This document shows positions 1 through 9,029 of a stretch of DNA of 64,000 nucleotides, piece by piece (position 1 is the first letter of the stretch; each line of letters opens with the position of its first letter). The notes under the pieces are model-generated. The model saw only the letters and a list, made by a program, of their open reading frames with translations. It searched no databases and was not told the DNA's origin. The stretch covers positions 1-64,000 of the forward strand of contig DBTT01000016.1 in the NCBI GenBank assembly GCA_002307185.1. Reading direction: 5' to 3'. The stretch comes from Bacteroidales bacterium UBA1309 (lineage in GTDB: Bacteria; Bacteroidota; Bacteroidia; Bacteroidales; Dysgonomonadaceae). The translations under genes and the position numbers were made by a program.

Positions 1-23
1 TCCGTTACCTACAAAGTAACGGA
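1..23. repeat. Perfect 8-bp inverted repeat at window edge
   Basis: Bases 1-8 pair perfectly with bases 16-23 around a 7-base loop. The structure may continue beyond the left edge of the window. No T-run follows it on the plus strand, so I do not call it a terminator. The rest of the stretch up to the first gene (to about 268) shows nothing else I can support. Confidence 0.5.
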
Positions 24-268
24 GAGTGTGGTTTGACTGAATTTATAGGAAAGAAAAAGAAGGGTAAGGAATTATCTCATTTTGATTTGATGCATCTTAG
101 ATAGCTTGTAATGAAAAAGGCTATCATCTTTTATTCTACTCTGCGCAACCAACTAAGTTTGGTTGGTGATGTGGTGTGACGTGGTGTATCTTGGTCTGGA
201 TATATTAGATCGAAAGCATCCTAACATCATACAACTTAATGTATCACACATTAATTATAAAGAACACA

Positions 269-892
269 ATGGATAATAATGGTAATCTCTCAAAGGCTAA
301 ACGAAGTAATTTAGACAACCAGTTCTACGATACTTTCAAGGCCTTGATGCTGGAAAAACGCATCAAGCATATGTGTAATGCCGCACAGCTATATTACCCC
401 ACAGACTTCCTCGTGATACTGGAGCATGTTTCGGATGAAACACAAAGAATGAAAATCCTCGAATATGGGTGTACCGCACATCCTACTAGTGGAGAGATGT
501 TGCAGTGTTTATTGGACGAATATATTAAAAAGGGGGAATGGTACAGGGCCGAATCATATATTGATAATATGGACGGATTTGTTGCAGCTCTCAGCAAGAG
601 TCCGCAACTTATCAAAAGCTATCTGACAATATGCTTACACACGAAGGGATACAGAAAATTCATAAAGCTCGAAGAGGCTTTGCTGCAGAAAACCAGTGCT
701 ATTCATGATCCTGAAGTGCTACGGGAATTAGGATATGGTTTAGGAAAAGTGTATTTAAAACTCAACTTGTATGAGAAAGCTTATTCCTATTTGGCTTCTT
801 TCGAAGACGAAGATAAGTTTATTGCTTTACGTTGCATGGAAGACTTGCGTAGGGTAAAAGGATTAAAGGAAAAAATCAACAATCCCTATTGA
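269..892 (+). CDS. Hypothetical helical (TPR-like) protein, 207 aa
   Basis: I do not recognise the family. The frame has an ATG at 239 and another at 269; I prefer 269 because the ten extra residues are hydrophobic and unlike the charged helical start that follows. No signal peptide or membrane segment is visible. The protein looks all-helical, and near the C-terminus a stretch with the pattern GKVYLKLNLYEKAYSYLASF resembles a tetratricopeptide helix pair, which would suggest protein binding, but one weak repeat is thin evidence. The gene stands alone, convergent with asnS, with asnS's terminator between them. Function unknown. Confidence 0.6.
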   Translation: MDNNGNLSKAKRSNLDNQFYDTFKALMLEKRIKHMCNAAQLYYPTDFLVILEHVSDETQRMKILEYGCTAHPTSGEMLQCLLDEYIKKGEWYRAESYIDNMDGFVAALSKSPQLIKSYLTICLHTKGYRKFIKLEEALLQKTSAIHDPEVLRELGYGLGKVYLKLNLYEKAYSYLASFEDEDKFIALRCMEDLRRVKGLKEKINNPY

Positions 893-910
893 CTGAAATT
901 ATAAACGATT

Positions 911-945
911 AAAAAAACAGCAGGCACTCGTGGAGGAATGTCTGC
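911..945 (-). terminator. Rho-independent terminator of asnS
   Basis: On the minus strand a 7-bp stem (bases 939-945 with 920-926, one G-U pair) is followed by a run of seven T (the A-run at 911-917). It lies about 50 bp past the asnS stop codon. Confidence 0.7.
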
Positions 946-996
946 CATTATTATAAAGTTAAAAGAAAGATTGAAGAATTCCTCTTTGACGGAATA

Positions 997-2394
997 TCAA
1001 AACTCCACGTTGTTAGGTGTCCGTGGAAATGGAATCACGTCGCGGATGTTGGCCATTCCTGTCACAAACAAGATGAGGCGTTCGAAGCCCAGGCCAAACC
1101 CGGAGTGGGGAGCCGTTCCAAATTTGCGCGATTCGATGTACCACCAAATAGGATCCACATTCATGCCCAACTCATCCACCCGTTTCATCAGCTTGTCGTA
1201 ATCCGATTCACGCTCCGATCCTCCAATGATTTCCCCAATTTTCGGGAAAAGCACATCCATTCCCCGAACAGTTTTGCCGTCTTCGTTTTGTTTCATATAA
1301 AACGACTTGATCTCTTTCGGATAGTCGGTCAAAATCACAGGACGTTTGAAGTGTTTTTCCACCAAGTAACGTTCGTGTTCGGATTGCAAGTCGGCTCCCC
1401 AATAAACAGGAAACTCGAATTTTTCACCGCTTTTTTCCAATATATCCACGCCTTCTGTATAGGTCAATCGTACGAAGTCGTTGCTCAAAACAAATTTTAA
1501 GCGCTCAATCAACTCCTTGTCAAACATTTCATTTAAGAACTCAATGTCATCCTTGCAGTTTTCCAATGCGTAGGCAATCAGGTATTTGAGAAAATCTTCC
1601 GCCAAATCCATGTTGTCGTTCACATCGTTGAAAGCGACCTCAGGCTCAATCATCCAAAACTCGGCCAAGTGGCGCGGTGTATTGGAATTCTCGGCACGAA
1701 AAGTGGGTCCAAAGGTATAAATTGCACCTAGAGACATGGCTCCGAGTTCGCCTTCCAGTTGCCCGGAAACGGTCAAGTTGGCTTGCTTTCCAAAAAAATC
1801 ATCTTTGAAATTCACTTCTCCGAATTCGTCGCGAGGCACATTGTTCAAGTCCAAAGTTGTTGCTTGGAACATCGATCCTGCCCCTTCACAGTCGGATGCT
1901 GTGATGATCGGTGAATGAAAATAGAAGAATCCTTTGTCATTGAAATACTTATGGATGGCATATGCCATGTGGTGGCGAATACGCAAAATAGCGCCGAAGG
2001 TGTTTGTTCGGGGCCGCAAATGGGCAATTTCTCTCAAAAATTCAAGCGAGTGACCCTTCTTTTGCAAAGGATAGGTGGCTGGGTCTGCCGTGCCGAAGAC
2101 TTCGATCTCTTTAGCCAGAATCTCGCCTTTTTGTCCCTTGCCTTGAGATTCAACATAGGTGCCGTTCACATTGATGCAAGCACCGGTCGTGATCGGTTTC
2201 AGCAGTTCGTCATCGAATTTTCCCAAATCGATTACAATCTGGATATTATGAATCGTGGAGCCGTCATTCAGTGCCACAAAGTTCACTTGCTTGTTGCCTC
2301 TGCGGGTTCTCACCCAACCTTTCACGTTCACCGTAGTTTCAAAATCTTCCAATTGAAGAAGCTCAACTACCTTTGTCCTGCGAATCTGTTCCAT
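997..2394 (-). CDS. asnS: Asparaginyl-tRNA synthetase
   Basis: Charges tRNA-Asn with asparagine in the cytoplasm (class IIb aminoacyl-tRNA synthetase). The 465-residue length is normal for the family. The N-terminal 100 or so residues form the OB-fold anticodon-binding domain (VKGWVRTRRGNKQVNFVALN). Class II motif 2 is seen as FRAENSNTPRHLAEFWMIE near residue 240, and motif 3 as GFGLGFERLILFVTG from residue 432. The AENSNTPRHLAEF motif is typical of AsnRS rather than AspRS. The gene follows rluB on the same strand, and a two-stem hairpin sits just upstream of its start codon. A terminator follows it. Confidence 0.97.
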   Translation of the reverse strand: MEQIRRTKVVELLQLEDFETTVNVKGWVRTRRGNKQVNFVALNDGSTIHNIQIVIDLGKFDDELLKPITTGACINVNGTYVESQGKGQKGEILAKEIEVFGTADPATYPLQKKGHSLEFLREIAHLRPRTNTFGAILRIRHHMAYAIHKYFNDKGFFYFHSPIITASDCEGAGSMFQATTLDLNNVPRDEFGEVNFKDDFFGKQANLTVSGQLEGELGAMSLGAIYTFGPTFRAENSNTPRHLAEFWMIEPEVAFNDVNDNMDLAEDFLKYLIAYALENCKDDIEFLNEMFDKELIERLKFVLSNDFVRLTYTEGVDILEKSGEKFEFPVYWGADLQSEHERYLVEKHFKRPVILTDYPKEIKSFYMKQNEDGKTVRGMDVLFPKIGEIIGGSERESDYDKLMKRVDELGMNVDPIWWYIESRKFGTAPHSGFGLGFERLILFVTGMANIRDVIPFPRTPNNVEF

Positions 2395-2410
2395 TTCTAT
2401 AAGTTCCTTT

Positions 2411-2449
2411 CACGGGTACGCCCATCTTCAAAAATGGGAGATACCCGTG
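2411..2449 (-). promoter_or_regulatory. Two-stem hairpin in the asnS leader
   Basis: Bases 2411-2418 pair with 2442-2449 (8 bp) and, inside them, 2421-2425 pair with 2434-2438 (5 bp). The structure ends 16 bases before the asnS ATG and lies after the rluB stop. There is no T-run on the minus strand, so it is not a plain terminator for rluB. It could be a leader control element, a processing site or a small palindromic repeat. Confidence 0.5.
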
Positions 2450-2470
2450 TTTAGATTTTAGTTGTCAAAT

Positions 2471-3775
2471 TTATTCAAATGCACCCATTCGGAGCATGTT
2501 CACTTCCTGTTCGTTGAGGTATCTCCATCTTCCTTTCGGAAGGTTTTTCTTGGTTAAACCTGCGAATAAAACGCGGTCGAGTTTTATCACATGGTAGCCC
2601 AATTTTTCAAAGATACGTCTCACCAAACGGTTGCGTCCCGAGTGGATTTCGATTCCCACTTCGTTGAACACATCTTCCGCTACATAAGCGATTGAATCGG
2701 CATGTATTTCTCCATCTTCCAATTCGATGCCATCGGCAATTGTCTGCATGTCTTCCATGGCAACATCGCGGTCGAGGGTCACTTGGTAGATTTTTTTCTT
2801 TTTATATTTGGGGTGCATCAATTTGGATGCCAAGTCTCCGTCATTTGTCAAAAGAAGCACACCCGTGGTGTTTCTATCTAAGCGTCCGACAGGAAAAATG
2901 CGTTCCGGGCAAGCATTCTTCACTAAATCCATCACCGTTTTGCGGTTTTTGGGGTCATCCGAAGTTGTCAAGGTGTTCTTCGGTTTGTTGAGCAACACAT
3001 AGACTTTACTTTCTAATTTCACTGGTTCATCATGGAACGTGACCAAATCGCCACGCAACACTTTTGCTCCCAATTCATTCACTACTTCTCCGTTAACCTT
3101 CACAACGCCGGCTTCAATGAAGGTGTCGGCTTCTCGGCGAGAGCAAACTCCGGCATTGGCCAAATATTTGTTCAAGCGAATCGGTGTGTTCGGATCAATG
3201 TCTTCCTTGTATTTAACAGGTTTGCTAAGCATCGGTTTCCGCTTGGGGCCACCACCGTATTGTCCTCCACCTTGCACAGGTCTTCCGGGGCCTCCAGCGT
3301 TTGGCCGCCTGTCATTGTAGGAGCTGTTATTGTTGCGGTTATAACCATCTCCGCCTCTATTGTTGTTGTAGCCAGTGCTTCCACTGTTGTTGTTATTTCC
3401 ATAACTTCTTCCGCCTGAAGGACGGCCTTCTCCGCGTTGGTCATAACTGCTGCGTTGATTTGGGTACGAAGAACGGCCTTCGGAATAATTGTTGTTGCTT
3501 GGCCGACGGCTGTCGTAATCTCTTTGACCTTGAGGGCGATCATAACCGCCGTCATTTCCGTAGTTTGGTTCACGATTTGGAGTAGCACGAGGTGCATCAC
3601 CAACGCGTGGACGTTTTTTCTTCACAATACCATCGTTGGAAGAAGAATACACCGGACGTGAGTTTTGTTCTCTTGGACCGATATTAATTGTTTTCCTTGG
3701 CGATGACGTGTGACCCTCTCGGTTTGTGTCGTTATTACCATCGTAATAGCGAGAATCATCTTTGTTAGTAATCAT
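2471..3775 (-). CDS. rluB: RsuA/RluB-family rRNA pseudouridine synthase with long low-complexity N-terminus
   Basis: Isomerises a uridine in rRNA to pseudouridine. The S4 RNA-binding domain spans roughly residues 197-245 (IRLNKYLANAGVCSRREAD). The catalytic domain has the RsuA-family motif GRLDRNTTGVLLLTNDG, with the nucleophilic Asp near residue 300. The first 190 or so residues are an unusual extension rich in Gly, Asn, Arg, Ser and Tyr, resembling disordered RNA-binding RGG-type tails; it ends in a basic segment before the S4 domain. The family assignment is firm. The exact rRNA target (RluB, RluE or RluF type) is inferred. The gene lies between purB and asnS on the same strand. Confidence 0.9.
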   Translation of the reverse strand: MITNKDDSRYYDGNNDTNREGHTSSPRKTINIGPREQNSRPVYSSSNDGIVKKKRPRVGDAPRATPNREPNYGNDGGYDRPQGQRDYDSRRPSNNNYSEGRSSYPNQRSSYDQRGEGRPSGGRSYGNNNNSGSTGYNNNRGGDGYNRNNNSSYNDRRPNAGGPGRPVQGGGQYGGGPKRKPMLSKPVKYKEDIDPNTPIRLNKYLANAGVCSRREADTFIEAGVVKVNGEVVNELGAKVLRGDLVTFHDEPVKLESKVYVLLNKPKNTLTTSDDPKNRKTVMDLVKNACPERIFPVGRLDRNTTGVLLLTNDGDLASKLMHPKYKKKKIYQVTLDRDVAMEDMQTIADGIELEDGEIHADSIAYVAEDVFNEVGIEIHSGRNRLVRRIFEKLGYHVIKLDRVLFAGLTKKNLPKGRWRYLNEQEVNMLRMGAFE

Positions 3776-3844
3776 TTTTCTGAATTTTGTTGTTAATACT
3801 TTTGTTTGATAACCTTCGAATTATTTATAATAAGTTTTCTATGT

Positions 3845-5188
3845 TCAAATTCCTGTGTAACTGTGTGGCGTGATAGACTTTAGCTCTTGTTTTATTTTAT
3901 CCGAAACGTTTAGCCCGTCAATGAATTCCGATATGGAATGCGCATCAATGGCATTGTTTGTTCTTGTCAACGCTTTCAAGGCCTCGTAGGGTTTTGGGTA
4001 GCCCTCTCGGCGGAGAACTGTCTGGATGCCTTCCGCCACCACGGCCCAGCAATTGTCGAGGTCGGCAAAAATGGCCTCTTTGTTCAACAAGAGTTTGCCA
4101 AGTCCTTTTAGGGTGCTTTGTACGGCGATGGCAATGTGTCCAAAAGGAACGCCCACGTTTCTCAAAACGGTTGAGTCTGTCAGGTCGCGTTGTAATCTTG
4201 ATATAGGCAATTTTGATGCCAAATGTTCCAAAATGGCATTCGCAATGCCCAAATTTCCTTCGGCATTCTCAAAATCAATTGGGTTCACCTTGTGCGGCAT
4301 GGCCGAAGAGCCGATTTCTCCTTCTTTGATTCTTTGTTTGAAATATTCCATCGAAATGTACTGCCAAATATCTCGGTTAAAATCAATCTGTATGGTGTTG
4401 ATGCGTTTAACTGCATCGAACAATGCTGCCAGATTGTCATAGTTGGATATTTGTGTGGTCCATTGCTCTCTCTCAAGGCCAAGTTTTTCCGTCACAAATG
4501 TGTTTCCAAAGTCACGCCATTTGAAATCGGGATAAGCCACGTGGTGTGCGTTGAAATTGCCTGTTGCTCCTCCAAATTTTGCCGAAACAGGCACTTGCTT
4601 CAATAGCTCCAACTGGTTTTGTAGGCGGCTAGCAAACACCTGCAACTCTTTTCCGAGCCTCGTTGGTGAAGCCGGCTGCCCGTGTGTCTTGGCGAGCATG
4701 GGTACATCTTCCCATTCGTTGGAACGTTGCTGCAATTCATTAATAAGAAGTTCTATCTGAGGAATATAGCATTTTTGCAAATAGTCCTTGATCGACAAGG
4801 GAACCGATGTGTTGTTTATATCTTGCGATGTGAGACCAAAATGGATAAATTCCTTGTGTTGGCTCAAGCCCAAGGCATCAAATTTTTCCTTTATGAAATA
4901 TTCAACGGCCTTCACGTCGTGGTTCGTGATTTTTTCTATTTCTTTTATATGCAGCGCTTCCTCTTCAGAAAAGGAGTCAACGATGCTTCTCAGCGCTGGA
5001 AATGACGAGGGTTCGACTCCCTTCAGTTGGGGTAAGGGGAGTTCGCATAAAGCGATAAAGTACTCTATCTCAACTCTTACGCGGTATTTTATGAGTGCAA
5101 ATTCTGAGAAGAAAAGGCTCAACTCATCGGTTTTGTTACGATATCTACCATCTATCGGTGAAATCGCTGTTAAATTACTTAATTTCAT
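3845..5188 (-). CDS. purB: Adenylosuccinate lyase
   Basis: Splits SAICAR to AICAR plus fumarate and adenylosuccinate to AMP plus fumarate in purine synthesis. The 447-residue length is normal for the family. The fumarase/aspartase superfamily signature is clear as SSAMPHKVNPIDFENAEGN near residues 292-310, with the mobile-loop serines at its start. The N-terminal region (LTAISPIDGRYRNKTDELS) is typical of the E. coli-type PurB subgroup. It lies upstream of rluB on the same strand with a gap of about 70 bp. purE lies about 13 kb away in another transcription unit. Confidence 0.97.
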   Translation of the reverse strand: MKLSNLTAISPIDGRYRNKTDELSLFFSEFALIKYRVRVEIEYFIALCELPLPQLKGVEPSSFPALRSIVDSFSEEEALHIKEIEKITNHDVKAVEYFIKEKFDALGLSQHKEFIHFGLTSQDINNTSVPLSIKDYLQKCYIPQIELLINELQQRSNEWEDVPMLAKTHGQPASPTRLGKELQVFASRLQNQLELLKQVPVSAKFGGATGNFNAHHVAYPDFKWRDFGNTFVTEKLGLEREQWTTQISNYDNLAALFDAVKRINTIQIDFNRDIWQYISMEYFKQRIKEGEIGSSAMPHKVNPIDFENAEGNLGIANAILEHLASKLPISRLQRDLTDSTVLRNVGVPFGHIAIAVQSTLKGLGKLLLNKEAIFADLDNCWAVVAEGIQTVLRREGYPKPYEALKALTRTNNAIDAHSISEFIDGLNVSDKIKQELKSITPHSYTGI

Positions 5189-5399
5189 TTGAAAATTTGA
5201 TCATTCTTCCTGTGTTTTTTCCCTAAAACAGATAACTTATCTTGCTAAATGGTTAGACGTAAATCAACTTCCCGTATATTATTGTCTATCAGCAATTGCC
5301 TATGTTAAAGCCTGCCTTTACAAAACACCCAAATTCTTTCTTTATTTTTTTACAAAGTTAAAAAAAAAACAGGGCAAGAACATATTTCAGGATAATATT

Positions 5400-6200
5400 T
5401 TAAACAGATTCGTTAATTTTTTTCAAGACTAAACCGGCAATCGTGAATCCGAAGATGGCAGTGATATGTGCCATTGTTCCGTTGATTTGGGCTTTGGATG
5501 TGCACCACTCGTGATTCACCAAATCTGGATCGCCTGGCCCATTCTTTGATTTGGGACACAGGCACTTCTCTGTGCCGCAAGATTCATTCATGCCTAAATT
5601 GGGCAAAACCTCTTCGCTATAAATGCAAAGGAATTTTTTCGCAGGCTTTTCTCCTTTTTTTATTTTTTTTCGTAAGGCTGCTCCCAAAGGGCAACCCGCC
5701 ACTTTCCAGAACTCGGCAATTCGGATTTTGGTAGGATCCATTTTTAGAGCCGCACCCATAGATGAAATAAAAGTCGCCTTGGTTTTTGTGGCGGTGCGAA
5801 TCAGGTGTGCTTTGCTTTCCAAGCTGTCTATGGCATCGATAATGAAGTCGTATTCATCCAGGCCAAAAGCTGCAGAGGTCTCGGGATTGTAGATTTTTTG
5901 TACGGCAATGATTTTCGCTTTTGGGTTGATTTCCAACAACCGTTCTTTCAAGGCGTCCACCTTCACTTGGCCAACCGTTTTGATGGTTGCGAGCAACTGC
6001 CTGTTGATGTTGGTCACGCATACTCTGTCCGAATCAACGATCGTTAATCGGGAAATTCCCGATCGGACAAGGCTTTCCGCACACCAGCTACCAACTCCGC
6101 CCACACCAAAAATGATTACATTGGTGTTGTAGATTTTGTCCATCACGCTATTTCCTAAAAGCAATTCAGTTCTTCTGAATATTCCCTTCTCAATACCCAT
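5400..6200 (-). CDS. tcdA: tRNA threonylcarbamoyladenosine dehydratase (E1-like)
   Basis: ThiF/MoeB/HesA-superfamily ATP-dependent enzyme. TcdA/CsdL members convert t6A37 of tRNA to the cyclic ct6A form. The Rossmann nucleotide-binding motif GVGGVGSWCAESLVRSG lies near residues 32-48, followed by the family's VDSDRVCVTNINRQLLA motif. The C-terminus ends in a hydrophobic helix, as in TcdA proteins. The 266-residue length fits. The alternative (a MoeB or ThiF adenylyltransferase) is less likely, because the INRQ motif and the C-terminal helix fit TcdA and no sulfur-carrier gene is nearby. Confidence 0.9.
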   Translation of the reverse strand: MGIEKGIFRRTELLLGNSVMDKIYNTNVIIFGVGGVGSWCAESLVRSGISRLTIVDSDRVCVTNINRQLLATIKTVGQVKVDALKERLLEINPKAKIIAVQKIYNPETSAAFGLDEYDFIIDAIDSLESKAHLIRTATKTKATFISSMGAALKMDPTKIRIAEFWKVAGCPLGAALRKKIKKGEKPAKKFLCIYSEEVLPNLGMNESCGTEKCLCPKSKNGPGDPDLVNHEWCTSKAQINGTMAHITAIFGFTIAGLVLKKINESV

Positions 6201-6287
6201 AATCGGCTTACTATTCTATATTTTAATCTTGTTGTTTGAATTCCCTTTCTTTAACAAACAAGTAGGAGAATTGCTCAAGTCTAAACG

Positions 6288-6327
6288 AAAAAACTCCTGC
6301 AAGCATCGAAATAATCAGCTTACAGGA
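6288..6327 (-). terminator. Rho-independent terminator of lgt
   Basis: On the minus strand bases 6318-6327 pair with 6295-6304 (10 bp with one wobble pair), followed by six T (AAAAAA at 6288-6293 on the plus strand). It lies about 100 bp past the lgt stop and before tcdA. Confidence 0.8.
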
Positions 6328-6424
6328 ATTGTCTATTTCTCCCATCAATCTACATATGGTTTCAATTTGCCAACCATAGCCCGGCCCACCTGAGGCTGTT
6401 TTTTGCACGGTTGCAGTTGCTGTA

Positions 6425-7324
6425 TTACTTTTTTATGTCGTTTTTCGCAGAGATGGGAGAGGCCTTTTTCCGATTAGCATGCCATACAAGCCAAATACCC
6501 CATAGAACAAACGGGATACTCAAGATCTGCCCCATATCCAAACCGATTGTTGAGCGGAGGGTGATTTCAAATGGCTCTTGTATGTTTTTGAGATATTCAA
6601 TCAGGATACGCGCAACGAAAATGCCGATCATGGCAAAACCGATAATCAATCCTTGCTTATTTTTCGCATCTGTCCGCCAATACAAATACATACAAACGGC
6701 AAAAATTATAAAGTAGATCAATGCCTCATAGATTTGTGTCGGATGGCAGGGTAGGCTTCCCGATCCTCCTTGATCCAGAGGCAAAGCCCAATGCCTGTCA
6801 CGTATAAAGTTGAAGCCCCAAGGAAGATTTGTAGAACCTCCGTAGATTTCAGAATTCATCAGGTTGCCGATGCGAATCATCCCGGCAGTCAATCCGGCAG
6901 GTACAACGATTCGGTCGAATGTCCAGAGCATACTTTTGTGAGTCACATTTCTCGAATAGAGCCACACTGCAATGATTATTCCAAGCACGCCTCCATGGCT
7001 GGCCAAACCACCTTCCCAAATTTTGAGAATATTGAGTGGGTGGCTCAAATAGCCTTCCTGGATGTGGCCATCCACCACTGTGTCGAAGAGTGGGCCGTAA
7101 AACAAGCAATGTCCTAACCTTGCTCCGGCAATGATACCCACGATCACATACGTGAACAGGGATTCGAACCATTTGTCGGAAAGCTTCTCTGCCTTGAAAA
7201 TTCGTTGCACGATAGTTACCGCAGCCAATAGTCCAAGTGCCCAAAGCAACCCATACCAACGAACGTCACGTCCAAATACCGAAAAGATGGTGGAGTCTTG
7301 ATCCCAAATTATAGATAATAACAT
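6425..7324 (-). CDS. lgt: Prolipoprotein diacylglyceryl transferase
   Basis: Inner-membrane enzyme that transfers diacylglycerol from phosphatidylglycerol to the lipobox cysteine of prolipoproteins. The 299 residues contain about seven hydrophobic segments. The family signature is present as GGLASHGGVLG near residue 115 and as the IRIGNLMNSEIYG motif, which holds the conserved Arg and Glu. The C-terminus ends in a basic cytoplasmic tail. A perfect TATATTTG -7 box lies upstream. The gene is monocistronic, flanked by the GHL10 gene upstream and a terminator downstream. Confidence 0.97.
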   Translation of the reverse strand: MLLSIIWDQDSTIFSVFGRDVRWYGLLWALGLLAAVTIVQRIFKAEKLSDKWFESLFTYVIVGIIAGARLGHCLFYGPLFDTVVDGHIQEGYLSHPLNILKIWEGGLASHGGVLGIIIAVWLYSRNVTHKSMLWTFDRIVVPAGLTAGMIRIGNLMNSEIYGGSTNLPWGFNFIRDRHWALPLDQGGSGSLPCHPTQIYEALIYFIIFAVCMYLYWRTDAKNKQGLIIGFAMIGIFVARILIEYLKNIQEPFEITLRSTIGLDMGQILSIPFVLWGIWLVWHANRKKASPISAKNDIKK

Positions 7325-7384
7325 ATTGGCAAACAGTGGTTTTAATGAATTAGTAGAAAAAGAACACTAGCTTTATATGAGTTG

Positions 7385-7392
7385 CAAATATA
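7385..7392 (-). promoter_or_regulatory. -7 promoter box for lgt (TATATTTG)
   Basis: CAAATATA on the plus strand reads as a perfect Bacteroidetes -7 box (TAnnTTTG) on the minus strand, about 60 bases upstream of the lgt ATG. No convincing TTTG -33 box at the right distance was found. Confidence 0.45.
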
Positions 7393-7469
7393 CGAATAAT
7401 TGAATATATGGACAGTAATTGCGTGCTAAAACTTGTTGATTGGCTCATTTCAAAGGATAGGGACGAACA

Positions 7470-8927
7470 CTATTTCTGTATCTCCAGCGAAGGAAGAAAA
7501 TAAGCAATTTCACCGATTCTCCCTTCGATATGAAAGCGGTTGGATGCGGATACGGCGTAATATTTCCCTTGGGAGGAATTCCCTATTTTTAATGTCAATT
7601 CGGTATTGCGGACTCCTGATCCGACTATGTTCTCCGGATTATTCAAGTCAATGCTGTCGGCTGGATAAAACGAATAAACGGTATAAGTGAGATTTTGATT
7701 AGACGAAGGCGGATCCCAGCTCAATTGCACCGTGTTGCTATCAGTGCGATGGATTTGGAAATTGTACGGAGCTGCAGGAGGTTCGTTGTTAAGCCAATTC
7801 ATAGGAGGTAATTTTGCCGGATTCCGATAATAGCTCAGCAGTTCGTCTTTGATCCCCTTCACGTTGTCGAGTATCATTCCCAGTCGGAAATAGGCTTCGC
7901 CGTTTGCATTCGAGCTCTTGAGAAAATCAATTTGCCGCGTCACCTTCTGTAACTCCCAATTTTGCTCCTTCGAAAGCATTTTGTAAACACCCAAGCCGGG
8001 AACAACGAACCTCCCGTTGGCGTTTTTCAGCCAATCATCCACATACGGATAGAAATGTTTGTCTTCGTAATACATCATCGGATACACTGCGTCTTGCACT
8101 CCAAGCTTCAGCCAATTGTAGGAATCCTGAAACACGGATTCAAAACCACTCCATTTGTCACCCCTTCCGCTGAGCGAACGGTAAATTCCAATTGGCGAAC
8201 TGCTCACCTGCACCCAAGGCTTTACACTTTTCACATACTTATAGGCCTGTGTCACAAACCGGGTGACATTGGAGCGTCTCCATGAGTCAAGGGATTCTCC
8301 GTTTCCATATTTTTTAAATGTATTCCTGTCGGGAAAATTTGTATTCTCGTCCGGGTAGCGGATGTAGTCGAAATGGATTCCGTCCACATCATACCCGTCC
8401 ACAATTTCCTTGACAAGGGAAAGCAGGTACTCGTCGGTCTTCGGATTTCCTGGGTCAAGATACCATTCCCCTTTGTAGAGTTTGCACAGTTCTTGATTCC
8501 TACTCAGAAAGTCCTGCTTTTTTGGAGAAAAGGCTCCTTGGCTGCCAAGTGGATAAGTCACCATCCAAGCATGGCATTCCATATTCCGCTTGTGGCACTC
8601 CTCGATCGCGAAGGTAAGCGGGTCGAAAGGTTTTCCATCGCTTGTGTTTGTCCGGACAAACGAACTCATCGGTTCCATTTTGGAACGGTAGAATACGCTT
8701 CCTCTAATTCTTACCTGAAACAATACGGTGTTGAAATTTAGCTTTTGAAGTGAATCTAGGATGTTCAGCAATTCTCGTTTTTGCCCATCTGCGCTTAAAC
8801 CCGAAGAGGGCCAATCGAGATGCCAATTGGTGGTGAGCCACACTGCCCGAATTTGCGTAGCGGATTCCTGTGGATAAGCCCTCAAATACAATAATAACAA
8901 TAGAAATGCGAGGAAAAATCTTTTCAT
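7470..8927 (-). CDS. Secreted GHL10-type glycoside hydrolase-like protein
   Basis: Begins with a signal peptide (hydrophobic residues 4-16, then a polar junction near AYPQES). The main domain, residues about 25-330, matches the GHL10/DUF187 family (YngK-like), a TIM-barrel glycoside hydrolase-like family, seen in RAVWLTTNWHLDWPS, the GIHFDYIRYP motif and the PWVQVSSSPIGIY motif. A fibronectin type III-like domain follows from about residue 375 to the end. There is no lipobox Cys, so it is probably periplasmic. The substrate is unknown; related proteins are discussed for peptidoglycan or other glycans. It has a good TTTG-N18-TATTTTTG promoter and is divergent from the ABC operon. Confidence 0.88.
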   Translation of the reverse strand: MKRFFLAFLLLLLYLRAYPQESATQIRAVWLTTNWHLDWPSSGLSADGQKRELLNILDSLQKLNFNTVLFQVRIRGSVFYRSKMEPMSSFVRTNTSDGKPFDPLTFAIEECHKRNMECHAWMVTYPLGSQGAFSPKKQDFLSRNQELCKLYKGEWYLDPGNPKTDEYLLSLVKEIVDGYDVDGIHFDYIRYPDENTNFPDRNTFKKYGNGESLDSWRRSNVTRFVTQAYKYVKSVKPWVQVSSSPIGIYRSLSGRGDKWSGFESVFQDSYNWLKLGVQDAVYPMMYYEDKHFYPYVDDWLKNANGRFVVPGLGVYKMLSKEQNWELQKVTRQIDFLKSSNANGEAYFRLGMILDNVKGIKDELLSYYRNPAKLPPMNWLNNEPPAAPYNFQIHRTDSNTVQLSWDPPSSNQNLTYTVYSFYPADSIDLNNPENIVGSGVRNTELTLKIGNSSQGKYYAVSASNRFHIEGRIGEIAYFLPSLEIQK

Positions 8928-8952
8928 TCGGGAGTTTTGAAAGTTTTAACTA

Positions 8953-8982
8953 CAAAAATAAGCGTTTTTCACGGGTGACAAA
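8953..8982 (-). promoter_or_regulatory. Promoter of the GHL10 gene (TTTG-N18-TATTTTTG)
   Basis: On the minus strand a -33 TTTG (8979-8982) and a -7 TATTTTTG (8953-8960) are separated by 18 bases, close to the Bacteroidetes consensus. The predicted start lies roughly 20 bases ahead of the ATG at 8927. It is back to back with the ABC-operon promoter on the other strand. Confidence 0.6.
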
Positions 8983-8998
8983 AATTTATCGCTAATTG

Positions 8999-9029
8999 TT
9001 TGTCCTATTAAATATTTACACTACATTTG
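8999..9029 (+). promoter_or_regulatory. Promoter of the ABC operon (TTTG-N19-TACATTTG)
   Basis: A TTTG at 8999-9002 and TACATTTG at 9022-9029, 19 bases apart, match the Bacteroidetes housekeeping promoter at both boxes and in spacing. The GTG start codon follows at 9061. Confidence 0.7.

Noticed and set aside
938..1201. 87-codon plus-strand frame
   Set aside because: It overlaps the end of asnS on the opposite strand and the asnS terminator, and has no domain or coding signs of its own.
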